64,000 nucleotides of DNA. Source: Pyrenula massariospora. Taxonomy: Eukaryota > Ascomycota > Eurotiomycetes > Pyrenulales > Pyrenulaceae. Each line of letters starts with the position of its first letter. Position 1 is the first letter of the stretch. Shown one piece after another: positions 11,465 to 22,136 of this stretch. Position numbers and translations under genes: made by a program. Under the pieces are notes generated by a model, which saw only the letters and a program-made list of their open reading frames with translations, ran no database searches and was not told the DNA's origin. Where the stretch lies: assembly GCA_021030905.1 (NCBI GenBank), contig JAGFMI010000001.1:3244094-3308093 (forward strand), read 5' to 3'.

Positions 11465-13285
11465 GGCGGTGGTTTTGGTTGTGCGATGCGGCTTGAGTGG
11501 AGTAAAGTAGAGTCGTAGGTCAGAGCAGGCGACAAGGAAGTCTGACCCCGCTGGCTAGATACGCCTGAGGCAGTGATAAGGTAATGAAAAAGTAAAGACA
11601 ACGCGATCTCACCCTCGACAGCCTAAAGACCTCGCGGCACGGTAGGGGGAGGGTGTAGTTCTTGTACCCGTCTCGAGGTGCTGATCGACCTGTAACTCGC
11701 TCCAGGGTAAGCCCATGCTGCGTGGAAAGCCCTCACCTTCGATTCGGAACCGGCTAGGGACGGATTTCGAACATAGCAGGTTCGTCGGTTTCACTCCAAT
11801 TGGTTGCAGAGATAAGAGCATGTCGGCTAGAACCAAAAGAAGCAATGTTCCAGAAGGGCGGCAGGGCAGACTCACTGGGATGCGGGTCTGGTCTGCCCCC
11901 GTGATAGGCTTTGCTGATTGACTCGTTCGTAGATCCCTGCGGCGACATGCGACGGTGGACGAAGCCACTGAGATGGTGGCCGGCGCGAGCGAGGCTACCA
12001 CAGGCCAAGGCTAGGGAACCATGACACCCCGGACGGACGTGCAACGTCTATCAGGCGGCAGGCCGTTCAGATCGAGTGCACAGGATTTGAAAAGGATTGC
12101 TTGGTTGTCTGGATATTGGTAAGAGCCGAGCCCTGGCAAAGTCTAGCGGGCTGACACGAAGAGACAAAGTAGGCTACAATCACGATGGAGGGGTGGGACG
12201 AAGTGGACTCCTTGCGTGCCAATGCCTTGCGTGGTCGTACGCTTTGCACGCCCTCCTCGGCCTAGCGTTGTTAAACATTTAGTGACTATTGATAAGAGCC
12301 GCCATCGATGACAGTCGAGAACTTTACTCGTGAAGCTGGGAGATGTGAAAAGACGCCTACTGTTCTGAGGCCTCGTCTTTTTCAACGCAGATGGTTCGTG
12401 GGATTTGGTCCGGCCGTTTCTTCCCACGGCGCCGCCGAAAGTAGCAGGAGGTTGTGATTGCTGACGTTTGCCTACCCGATAACTCTTTGGGAAAGAGAAA
12501 TGCGATTGCGAGCCGGGTCGCCCTAGCGGTGCTAGAAAGCCACGAAAGACTGAAGCTTCAAGTCACGGTGGAATTTTCCTGACGCGATGAAAGACGAACT
12601 TGATCCAGTGGCGAACTCGCACAGGCTGACGACCAAGAAGACTTCTTACTTCGTTCCTTTTTCCACGGATGGCGCAGCGTCTGATTTTATTTGACTTCTG
12701 CCAGTTGAACTTTTGAGTAGTAAAATCTAGCATCTACTAGTGCTTCCTTCAACCAAGGATGTCGTTCTTGTCCTACCCTTAGAGCGGGCAGGACGTTGCT
12801 CTGGGCAACTATGCCTGGACGGCCCCCACACAAGCAAGAAGGAGGTTCCTTAAGGACAGAGGAACGAGCAAACGCGATAATACCGATGATTACTTGATAT
12901 TGGACACGGTTTTGCAAGGTCGTCCTGAGCGACACCCGGGCAACAAAATCGCATCCTGCTCCGGTAGGGCTGTAAACAGGTATAAATCGAACTTCCTTAA
13001 TGACCCTTCCTGGCCTATGTCGTTAGCCCTCTCCTCGTCCAACCCAAATGACATCTCACTCCCGCAAGTAACGCCTGAGAAGAATCCTTAATTGGACATA
13101 TCTTCAAAACTTGTGATTGCGCGGAACATCTCTAAATCTGCCGTACGGAGTCCTTGACTGGGAACTCCCGAATACGCATATTCAGCTCTCACCGATCAAC
13201 GAGGAGTCTTTTGCTGGAGCTTTCTCGATAATCACGCCGGCAATCCCTCATCTATAGCATTGATCCAAGAGTATCGTTGCCAGCG
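11465..13285. promoter_or_regulatory. Long divergent intergenic region, permease and GNAT-like gene
   Basis: This 1.8-kb gap lies between divergent genes. It presumably holds the permease promoter, which in this family is often subject to nitrogen-catabolite control; GATA motifs are present but not clustered convincingly. No coding sequence, tRNA or repeat was recognised. Confidence 0.4.
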
Positions 13286-13813
13286 ATGGACTTTGCTAGA
13301 TCCCTGACCTACTCTGCCCTCAGCTCTCTTTCCCCCTCTACATCTGAATCTATCACCCGCCAAATTTACCAGATCCAGGCTCAATGCCCTTCCGCACCGT
13401 CCATCGCTACCTCCGGTCAAATCGTCATCTGCGCAATTGACTCTACGTCCTCAGACCTCATTGGCTACATGGTCTACTGCCTTGTATCCCATCCGAAGAA
13501 AGGAAAACCCAAGAAGCAGACCCGCTTCATCGACCTGCGATGGATCTACGTCCTGCCAGCATTCCGCAACCAGAAAGTGGGCCGTATCCTCCTCAGCAGA
13601 TTACATCCTGCCGCTGAAGCAGAGAAGTGCGAGGTGGTGAAGACGTGGTTTCCCGAGGAGATGGAGGACGAGGAGCAAGAGGTAGAAGGGAATCGCGGGA
13701 AAGCGAGGAAGTGGATGATAAGACATGGGCATGACGGGATGGTGGTGGACACGGAACACTACGGGTTTGGCGAAGGGGAGATGGTGTTTCATGCGGTAGG
13801 CATGTACGAATAA
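13286..13813 (+). CDS. GNAT-like acetyltransferase-domain protein (hypothetical)
   Basis: Single exon, 175 aa, starting at ATG 13286 (MDFARSLTYS); a longer frame begins with TTG and is not used. The middle of the protein, LRWIYVLPAFRNQKVGRILL at about residues 82-101, resembles GNAT motif A: a beta strand, then the R/Q-x-x-G-x-G/A acetyl-CoA pyrophosphate loop (here NQKVGR) and a helix. It is preceded by a strand reading LIGYMVYCLV. The C-terminal part is acidic (EEMEDEEQEVEGN) and ends in VFHAVGMYE, consistent with the last GNAT strand. The pyrophosphate loop is imperfect, so activity is uncertain. The substrate is unknown. Confidence 0.7.
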   Translation: MDFARSLTYSALSSLSPSTSESITRQIYQIQAQCPSAPSIATSGQIVICAIDSTSSDLIGYMVYCLVSHPKKGKPKKQTRFIDLRWIYVLPAFRNQKVGRILLSRLHPAAEAEKCEVVKTWFPEEMEDEEQEVEGNRGKARKWMIRHGHDGMVVDTEHYGFGEGEMVFHAVGMYE

Positions 13814-14410
13814 ACGAGGCCGACAATGAGGAACCCGTCCGTGACGGATTGCAAAGTGAAGCAAGGAAAGCCTAATGGGTATGTGCGGCCACGATGAGAA
13901 GTCGCTTTTGTTTTATGTGCCAGGAGCCTGTTACGCGCCAACAAAGCCTTCCGAGCTGGACATTGTGTGTGAATTAGGTAGATAATTAAATCATAGACCA
14001 GAGCTTCTCTTGAGCTTTATAGAGACTTTTTATTACCAATACTAACGGCTTCACGTTGTAGTCCATTTAAGGTTGATCATCTCACGCCCTTGGTTGACAT
14101 CGACCTCCAAGTCCCCTGACGATCCTTCTATCGCCGCGACTTGCCCGATTTTACACGTCTAAATAATTCTGACCAATCTGGTGGATAGGCTTTTCTTTAA
14201 TCGGCTAAGTGAAGTAGTGATTGGTTTTCGTATTGAACTTCCTGAAATAGGTATATCATTGGCTGCTGGTCGAAGGCGCAAATCTGCAACCACAGTGCAA
14301 GTAGACGGATCTTCTTCTGACTTACGATCAAATAATGATCGTAAACAGAAAAGTCGGTTCGTCCCCGGCCAAGCCTCTGAGGATACCGTACGAAGCCGGT
14401 CCTAAATACC
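13814..14410. other. Convergent 3' intergenic region
   Basis: These 597 bases lie between the 3' ends of the GNAT-like and RNase H1 genes. The sequence is AT-rich around 13970-14060 and shows no recognisable gene. Confidence 0.45.
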
Positions 14411-15780
14411 TCAGGAGCCAAGCGTGTACCCGAAGCCAACATCTTCAATCGTATCTCCTGTTCTATGATTGACACCATTTTCGCCCTTGATCGCATTTTC
14501 CTCGCCACCATTCTCCTCCTTCAACAGATTGTTTCTAGCTCCACTGACAGCCAAATGGTCCGCCGCAACGTTCCCTGGATCATCGTTGTGCCCTCTCACC
14601 CATTGAAGCACTGTCTTCTTCCCCGCCCAATCTCGTGTTTCAATCAGGTCCCTAACCTCCTGCACGAGTTCCTTGTTCTCTACAGGCTTCTTAGCTGCGG
14701 TCAGCCACCCATTTTTCTCCCACGAGCGGTACCAATTAGTGACACAGTCAATGGCGTATTTGCTGTCCGTAAAGATGGTGACGTCGCGGTGTCGCGGTGC
14801 AATCTCGAGGGCTCGAAGGATAGCGGTCAGTTCGGCGCGTTGGTTAGTTTGACGAGTGCCTTTCAAGGCTTCTGAGACATTGCTACGAATACTTTAGGCT
14901 CCGGACGCAAAATTTGGTAGATTTAACTTACTGTGGGTCACCGGGGCCAAAGTAGACACCGACACCCGCTCTTGAGCCTTTCTTTCCGTTTGACAGGCTT
15001 GATCCGTCCGTATAAATATTGAGCATGCCCCCTGGTGGTTTTGCAGGAACCACCTTCTTCCTGTTCTTCTCTAGCTCAGACTTGTATCTTAGATTTTGCT
15101 CTTCATCGAGTATGATGTTCGGATCAAAGCCGTCCACAGCATCTTCAGGCAAGTATCCATCGCCAGGGTCATAGAGATTTCCGTCTTGATCTGTAGGGGG
15201 TTCTGTAGCCACTTTCGGCGCAGAGATTCTCTGGCGCTTCGCCGCATGCTCAGCCGTAGCATTTGTGCCGTTTGCATTTCCAAGCCGATTGAGGTCAATG
15301 AAACGTTCAGCCTCTGTTCTGGTTGTGAACTTCTTGTATCTTGGACCCTTCCATCCCACTATTTGTGCTTGTGTAGAGGGCCAGTCTTCGTACACACCAG
15401 GATTACGGCCTATGGCGACCCCGTAGTATGCTTTTGGTTTCCCAGAAGAAGATTCATCCTTTGTAACGATCTCCCCCTTCACGAATGCCTGCGCTTGTGC
15501 GAGCGAGGGAAACGATTGGACTGATCATGTCAAGGCTAGCGTAGCTATGCGGAGAAATTTACTTACACATAGCATTCTTATGTCCCTTCACTTGAGCTAG
15601 ACATTCTTCCCATGTGCTATATACGCCGGGCTTTCTTCCTCGTTGGACGCCGTAGAATTTCATTGAAGCTGGGCGCTTGCGTTTCAACCCAGTCGGTGAT
15701 GTGGAAGATGTTGGAGACTGCGGAGAAGCTGCGGAGGATTCAGTTTGCTTGGGAAGCTTCGTCTTCACAGAGGTAGCCAT
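14411..15780 (-). CDS. Ribonuclease H1
   Basis: Three exons (15567-15780, 14932-15520, 14411-14882) with 46- and 49-bp introns give 424 aa. The enzyme cuts the RNA strand of RNA-DNA hybrids (R-loops, primers) in nucleus and/or mitochondria. Two N-terminal hybrid-binding (viroplasmin-like) domains are clear: KFYGVQRGRKPGVYSTWEEC at about 41-60 and AYYGVAIGRNPGVYEDW at about 104-120, each ending in an AxxF strand. The RNase H domain begins near residue 236 and keeps the catalytic DEDD set: Asp in NIYTDGSS, Glu in NQRAELTAILRA, Asp in IFTDSKYAIDC and Asp in GNVAADHLA, plus the His loop in WVRGHNDDPG. The start ATG at 15780 sits in a strong GCCATGG context. The eukaryotic two-HBD architecture is typical of yeast and filamentous fungi. 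Confidence 0.95.
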
Positions 15781-16596
15781 GGCTAACACGGCATCGAGTA
15801 TGATTCTAAAGCCTCCGAAACAACGGCTGGTTCGCAGTGGGGTAGGGAAAATGAGTTGCGAAGGTTCCCTAGATTTGCTGAGATGCTATCAGTGCTGATC
15901 AAAGGAGGGTGTATCAATTGAATGAAAAACACAAACACCCGAGGTACCAGAGCATATCATCTTTCGGAGCTCAGAGGGACATACCGGACGATCAAACACC
16001 AGAAAAGACGAGAAGCCACTTCGAATGCCAGTAGCCACAGTACTTAGAGAATCGTGACAAAACTCTCAATATGACCTTTTAGGGCGATGTAGCTGTGGGT
16101 GGCGGATCACCAATTTTCCGAAAATCTGCAAGCCGTCATCGTCTCACAGAAGTGAAGGGTGGAATGATCGGTTGCTAGAGCACACGCTTGAAGAGGGAGG
16201 GATGGGGCCGGAGAAGGTCGATAATTGAGGTTGGGCGGCGCGCTTCGGCATGAGGAGAAGGGGGGGGAGGGGGGTCAAGGAGGGGTGAAGCAGGTCCGCC
16301 GCATCTGGGAGGGAGTGGGCGGGTCCCTTCAACCCTTGCCATTATTCATCCGGACAAGCGGTCTGCTGTGCACAGTGTTTGTTATAATGAGATCTAAAGA
16401 TTCGGTACTGAGTATGGTCCGATGACGTTTGAAAACCTACGCCATCCCCATCAAGGTAATTAAACTTTAAGTACAGTATTGCCAGCTCCAACCCTCGCCG
16501 GAATGGAGAAGAGATCGCGACGCCATTTGATACTTGAGCGCCGAAAAATTAACATGCGTTGGGAACAAGGACATGGACGTAGTAAAGAGAGCATTC
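15781..16596. promoter_or_regulatory. Upstream region of RNase H1, with a G-rich tract
   Basis: This 816-bp gap lies between the RNase H1 start and the 3' end of the antiporter gene. A G-rich tract at 16258-16286 contains runs of eight, six and four G and could fold as a G-quadruplex. Nothing else was recognised. Confidence 0.4.
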
Positions 16597-18359
16597 TTAG
16601 GCTGGTGTCTGGCTGGCCAGTGGGTTAGCTCCTCTTGAAGAGTCTTCCAACGACCGGTCGCGCTGGCCCTCTGGTAAATCTCCACCAGTTTCTGAAGCGC
16701 GGCTTGTCGGCTCAACAGGACTTTGAGGAGTAGAACTGCCTTGATCTGGAAAATTGATTCGACGTCGTGGCTCGTCTGTTGTTGACAGACTCGCTGTCGG
16801 GGGCTGGATGGTAGATCCTCCAATCCGAAAGACTGTTCCTGGAGGATCTCTATTTTCTTGACGCCGTCGTATGGAGCCAGGTCCGCGGAAACGCGTGAGT
16901 CCAGTTGCTTGAGGAACGAAGAACGGTCGAGGTTGCTCGGATTCAGAACTCTGACTGAAAGCTGAAGAGACTGTCCGCGGCAAGTGATACCCGACTTTCC
17001 CCAAGGGAACTGATAGACCATGAACGACCATACTGCAAACAGCTAGAAACCATACTACCACCAACATTGTGTCCTGAAGCTTTTTTGCATCTTCCCTTTC
17101 AGCCCCATGATACACGATTTGTTGAAGAAAGTCGATACTGATGTAAAGATAAAATATAGCGGAAACTCCGATGGGACCGAAGAAACCAACAAAGGCCGCT
17201 TGCTGAAATTGCTCAATCTGTGGAATTAATTTGTGGACTGCCAATATGAATGGAATGCGCCTCAACAATAGGATCAAAAAACCTAACGGAATTAATCTAT
17301 AGATGGGGATCACATTGTTTTCTCGAAATGAAGCCCACGGACAGACTGCGCCATACCACATAAATATGGCAAGGTTTAGGAGCATATCGATCGTCGGCTG
17401 TAGTGAATCATCGAGAGTCTCTAATCTGAACCAGTCGTCCCACGTAAAGGCGTTGCCGGCAATGAAGCAGGCCAAAACATCGTCAGAACCGATCATGCCG
17501 ACTGTGCCAACAATAAACAGGGCGAGTGTGATGGCGAACACCAAGAAACTCTCGCGATCGACCCACTTTCTCTCCTCTGCAAAGTGAAGGAGTTCTTTTG
17601 CAATCCAACCCACTGTGATGCCATAGACAACGCTCAGGACGATAGTATAGGCTAGCGTTTCTGCGAACCAATTTCCCATCGCCTTGGAAGCGCCGCCCGA
17701 TTGTCCGAGCCCTCCATCCTCAACATATTTCAGAAGATAGAGAGCAAGAAAGAGAAACGGGTAGCCGAGTCCGTCGTTCGCGCCAGATTCGGCGATGATG
17801 ATCCTCTGTAAAGGCTTGGGCACATTTTTATCCGCAAACTTGCCTTTCACAATGCTGTTCGAGAGAACAGGATCCGTAGGCGTCACACAAGCACCGCAAG
17901 CCAGTGCGTGAAAAAATGGAAGGTTGGGCACAAGGCCCCAAATGAGCAGGCTGCTTGAGATCCACATGGCGACCATGCCCGGCCCAAGGAGCCATGTCAG
18001 CGGTTTCGCTTGCTTCCACAAGTACCTACTAGGTAATTGCACTCCAGCGAGGACCAGCTGGACCCCAAGGACAAGACGTGAGAAGTAAAGCGTGATGTAC
18101 ATGAGATTTTCCTCGCTGTTCCCTGCATACTCGAGTGGTTTGATGAAATTGGTGGCATGGGGAGAAAACAAAACTCCCGCCAGTAAAGATATCACTGTCT
18201 GGATCAGCGAGTCTCGGCTGTCCGAGGATTGGTAAACGGACATGCCTCTGATAAATAATACTTTTCTTTGAATAGGTAGGAGACCAGCCCGAATAGAGTA
18301 ATGAATCCCCCGAGCGTGGCGCAGACGACATTGAAATTGGACACCAGCAATGTGGGCAT
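16597..18359 (-). CDS. Na+(K+)/H+ antiporter, CPA1/Nha1-Sod2 type
   Basis: Two exons (18246-18359 and 16597-18198) give 571 aa. The plasma-membrane antiporter exports Na+, Li+ or K+ in exchange for H+ and helps control pH and salt tolerance. About 12 membrane segments are followed by a hydrophilic tail from about residue 430. Family signatures are GACVTPTDPVLSNSIVKG, IIAESGANDGLGYPFLFLAL and MIGSDDVLACFIAGNAFTWD; the paired acidic residues in the last are the ion-binding aspartates of fungal members. The tail is much shorter than in S. cerevisiae Nha1 and closer to S. pombe Sod2 in length. The only 47-bp intron that keeps frame uses GC..AG ends (exon 1 ends KEKYYLSE, exon 2 begins TVISLLAG). 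It has a good branch-like CTGAT near its 3' end. Confidence 0.92.
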
Positions 18360-19017
18360 GGTGACAGATCGATAATCTGGTAGATTAGTAGGGGAACAAT
18401 GCTCTGAGAGCAAAGATCTGTAAGGAAAATGCCCAACGACTCGGAAAGATTAGAGCCAACTGGCAGCAAGTGTTATTGCATGATTGCCATGGAGAAGGCG
18501 GGCTCTAGGCTCAGAGGCATTGACGAGATGAAAAGCCGCAGACGGCAGAGCTACACGTGGAAGCAACCTGTCGTTGGAAGCAGAAAAGACTGGTCGGGGA
18601 TCTGGCACGCCCGATGATAGAACAATGCTCATGGTAACGATAGAAAGTTTGAACCGTGCGCTGCGATTGGGGTAGAAGATAGCTTAGAGCTGCTGTGTAA
18701 CACCAGAGACTTTCTAGACCTAACAAAATCTGTTCTAGCCTCTTTCCCGAGATGTATGCAAACTTTCTTCTCGCCCAGCATTGACTATACAGAACTCAAG
18801 TTGTAGAAGATGCTGGCTCTCCATCGTTCACTATTCTTAAAGATTAACCAGTCTTAAATACGCAATAGGCCATTTCCTACAGCAGCGAGCGTCGTAGTGT
18901 CAAGGATAGGAAAATGGTTTCTTTCTATAGAATGAAGATTAATTTTACCGGCATTAGGGAACCGTTTGCAGAGGCTCAACTACTTTGACACAAGCAGGAT
19001 ATTATGCCATTGTCCGG
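18360..19017. promoter_or_regulatory. Upstream region of the antiporter
   Basis: These 658 bases lie between the antiporter start and the 3' end of the mannosyltransferase gene. They should contain the antiporter promoter. No gene was seen. Confidence 0.4.
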
Positions 19018-20499
19018 CTAAAACGCCCCTTCGCGACCAAAAACCGATTTGGTATACATTTTGCACTGGGAGCAGCGGCGCTTGTACTCCCTTTTCAAAC
19101 GTTGCTCTTCAGGCCCTGTTGTACATGTCACGATGCAAAATTCCTGCCAAACCCTTCGTTCGAGGTCTATCCCGAACTGTTTCCTATTCTTTGCAGCCGA
19201 GCCCCACATTCTTTGCCATCTCCCGGAGACATCGCGACACGGAGTGTCGTCATTGAAAATCGCGTGTGGATCGAGCTTGGGGTTGTGTTGATGGACAAAG
19301 AGCGGTTCAGGGCGCAGTTTCCTTGAGCCTTGCTGCCGTAACTGGTCGGCAACAGGGTTATGCTGGGCCATTGCGACCCCACGAAATGTAAGATCTCTTA
19401 GATGGCCTATTTCTTTGACTGGCTCGTGGACTTGATATAGTGGTACACCTAACGCGGTAGCTGCTGCCGCGTACGTCTCCTTGTCGCCTTGACCGGGTCC
19501 ATCCTGGCCAAGAAGCGGCCAGTAGTGAGAAGGACCGTAAAAATTGTAGTAAGATGCGAGCAACAGTGTTGCGGCATGCCGTTTCTTTGACACAAGGAAT
19601 TGCCCTGATTCAGTACTAGCCCGGGTAGCTGGTGAAATTTGTGCCTGGGATGAGATTTCGAAGAAGAGTGGTGATGCGGTTATCGTCCAATAATCAGGCC
19701 AAGTGACTAGACCGTAAGAGAGATAAGGTTCGGTTGAAAAGAGATAACTCGGGTCACGGATGGCTAGGTTGTCCGCGTCTAAGAAGAGGACGTCTTCAAA
19801 AGTCGAGAAAAGGACGGCAAAAATCTTCAGTTGGAAGGAACTGACTTTGGCTATGCTTAGATCGTGAACCGTAACGTCAGAGAAGATGAAGCATTCGGCG
19901 CCGAGCGACGGCAAATGATCATGACAGATTGTGCTCGAGAAGTCCTCGCTCGATTCGACAAATACCTGGACATCCAAAGCGCACCCAGTTCTGCGCATTA
20001 TACGCAAGGATGTCAACAGAATCGGGAGGTACCTTCCGCTCGCCGTAGTAACGATGCCGTGCGTCCTATCACTGTACGCCAATGCTGGAGAACTCTTGCT
20101 TGTGACATTGACCACGAAGTTTGCGTGAGCATTTCTCATCTTTGTCTTCTCCGTATCAGCCATCGCAATAAGGTCAGGTAGTTGGGTCGCCGCCTGTCGT
20201 GTGAAAGAAGTGTGGTTGGCCGGCGAGGAAGGTGACAATCTCGAAACGCGTGGCTCATTGTTCTTGAAAAGTTGATACAATTGCTGCCACAAGAATGCAT
20301 TTGACGGAGGAGCTTGAGGGGCAGTACTGTTGGATAGAGATGGCGTAGGCCGGAACGTAAGGACCTTTGTCTTCGACAACGGTCTCTTTGCGAGCGAATT
20401 GCATACATGGATGGAGGTGAAGACGACAAAAACGGCGAGGGTGAAGGCGGTGACCTTGAAGACCAGACCGAATCTTGCATGGATTTTGCGCGACTTCAT
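19018..20499 (-). CDS. GT71 mannosyltransferase, Mnn2-like
   Basis: Single exon, 493 aa. Golgi type II membrane glycosyltransferase that adds mannose to cell-wall mannoproteins; the Mnn2/Mnn5 branch makes alpha-1,2 side chains using GDP-mannose and Mn2+. A short basic N-terminus (MKSRKIHARFG) is followed by a signal-anchor helix at about residues 11-31 and a Ser/Pro-rich stem. The catalytic domain starts near residue 145 (GIVTTASGRYLPILLTSLRI). The DXD metal/nucleotide-sugar motif appears as EDVLFLDADNLAIRDP at about 235-250. It is followed by GLVTWPDYW, ESGQFLVSKKRH and a conserved tail HQHNPKLDP. The C-terminus contains four cysteines. Linkage specificity (alpha-1,2 or alpha-1,3) is inferred only from overall resemblance. 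Confidence 0.88.
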   Translation of the reverse strand: MKSRKIHARFGLVFKVTAFTLAVFVVFTSIHVCNSLAKRPLSKTKVLTFRPTPSLSNSTAPQAPPSNAFLWQQLYQLFKNNEPRVSRLSPSSPANHTSFTRQAATQLPDLIAMADTEKTKMRNAHANFVVNVTSKSSPALAYSDRTHGIVTTASGRYLPILLTSLRIMRRTGCALDVQVFVESSEDFSSTICHDHLPSLGAECFIFSDVTVHDLSIAKVSSFQLKIFAVLFSTFEDVLFLDADNLAIRDPSYLFSTEPYLSYGLVTWPDYWTITASPLFFEISSQAQISPATRASTESGQFLVSKKRHAATLLLASYYNFYGPSHYWPLLGQDGPGQGDKETYAAAATALGVPLYQVHEPVKEIGHLRDLTFRGVAMAQHNPVADQLRQQGSRKLRPEPLFVHQHNPKLDPHAIFNDDTPCRDVSGRWQRMWGSAAKNRKQFGIDLERRVWQEFCIVTCTTGPEEQRLKREYKRRCSQCKMYTKSVFGREGAF

Positions 20500-20872
20500 T
20501 GCGTTCTCTCAGGACTCGGTTCGGAAGAGGTAGAAGGTGGTGACGGACAGAGACGTTAAAATTGAGCAGCTGCCATGGCGAATGAGGCATCACATACACA
20601 ACCGATATGGGGTTGGCGCCGTAAATGTTTGGAACTTTGGTGTTGCCGTCATTTCCAAATCACAGTGAGCGCGCAAGACGGTTGCCTCAGCGTTCCTGCT
20701 TCCTTGGAAAGTGAAGCACAACTTCCCCCTGACCCATGATATCTTCTCCAAGGCAAGAACGATGGAGAATATCCACCGAGGCAAGTACGGTGCGATTTAT
20801 TCACTAAGGCGGAAACGGCCTTCCCACTTGAACGCTCCGAGACGCGCGCCCGTGTTCCAATCATTCAACCAT
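20500..20872. other. Short intergenic region upstream of the mannosyltransferase
   Basis: These 373 bases separate the mannosyltransferase start from the 3' end of the DUF202 gene. No gene or repeat was recognised. Confidence 0.4.
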
Positions 20873-21332
20873 TCAATCATTGAGTCGCAGCGTCAACACC
20901 AGCAATGATATATATGCCGCCAGACTCAATGCGGTCAGCACAACCACGACATTCCCGCTCGTTCGAAACCTCTTTCTCCCAAGGCCATCATCTCCGACCT
21001 CAGTGAAGAATTGCTTGTTGCCCTGCTTCCGCCGGTATGCCCCCACTGCAAGCACTCCAGCTCCGTATGCAGCAAAGAGTGCCCCAATGGAATAAAACTC
21101 GGCTGTGAAGATCTTTAAAACGACCAGAGCAAATGAGAACTGAGAGAGCGAAGTTCGCACATACGCTCCTTCAAAAGTTCGTTGGGCGGCACGGACTTCA
21201 ACGAGTTCCTCATCCGTGAGGATAACTGAGCGGGCACGGTGCATCCGCAGGGTGTAATGGTCGGCGGCGTGACGAGGCTGGAAAAGGCGTTAGTTAGAGA
21301 CCTTCAATGCACAAGAAACATACCTCAAACAT
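20873..21332 (-). CDS. DUF202-domain small membrane protein
   Basis: Two exons (21324-21332 and 20873-21277) with a 46-bp intron give 137 aa starting MFEPRHAADHYTLRMHRARS. DUF202 proteins are small three-helix membrane proteins of unclear role, found in bacteria (YidH) and fungi. The family block RTFEGAYVRTSLSQFSFALV at about residues 37-56 keeps the typical RT-x(7)-RTSL pattern. It is followed by a second helix (FYSIGALFAAYGAGVLAVGA), a basic loop and a third helix near the C-terminus (VVVVLTALSLAAYISLLVLT). The first exon encodes only three residues. An upstream in-frame stretch (CNKFFEMFE) allows a possible additional 5' exon, so the start is less certain than the rest. Confidence 0.78.
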
Positions 21333-22136
21333 CTCGAAGAACTTGTTGCATCTACCTTACGTCGAACTTTGAAGAGTTGAGGTTGTTGTAGTTAATTTTG
21401 TACGACCTTGATGTCCCCGCCATGCCGGCCTCGGAAATAGACGCTCCGCACAATCTTCGGACGTCTCCCGATAAAGCTGACCACTACCACGACGGATATT
21501 CGCAATTCCTCTCTGTTACCGGTATCTACCGAATGAAGCGAGCTTCCTCATTTCCAATAGGTGTATGAGCTCTGTCTCGGCCGCCTGGCCTCTTTTCCCC
21601 TTCAAATCCGCCGCGCCTAATGAAAATCTCATCTGTGCCTCCTTGGACAAATTTGCAAGGGGATACGTGTAAACCTTGAGCCCGAGCTGTTCACACAGCG
21701 GGTGTTTCCTTGGCTCAATTAAATTTATCGGACTACCAACAAGATTAAAACTAAGCCTCGAAACGAGCTCCGACGCCTTTCTCAAGCTTGCAAAGTCGTG
21801 CCCGCCTAGCCGACAATGGCTGATCAAATAACTTCCAACAATCCAGAACCTTTTTGATCAGATATCATCTTTACCATTCTATCGACGGCAAAAGCGACTC
21901 TTCCTGCTCAAGAACATGAACAGCAATATCTCTCGGTAGTGTCGGTCGGTGATGGCCCGTGGACCGAACGCGGGGCCTATGCGCCAGAAGATGATGATGA
22001 GATGCAACTTTGTAGCCAATTGCTGTGCGATTTCCAATCCAACCGACTCTCTTTTCCTTACCTTTTTGGTTGATGTGTGCAGCTTTCCATGTGGCAACCT
22101 TGCTTGTGATCTTTTGAGCAAACACACCTACCCATA
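21333..22136. promoter_or_regulatory. Divergent promoter region, DUF202 gene and flavocytochrome b2
   Basis: This 804-bp gap lies between two divergent genes. Small open frames lack ATG starts or recognisable motifs. No RNA gene was seen. Confidence 0.4.

Noticed and set aside
21516-21827. 103-codon open frame on the minus strand between the DUF202 and b2 genes
   Set aside because: It begins with TTG, has no ATG near its 5' end and shows no recognisable motif; it lies in a divergent promoter.
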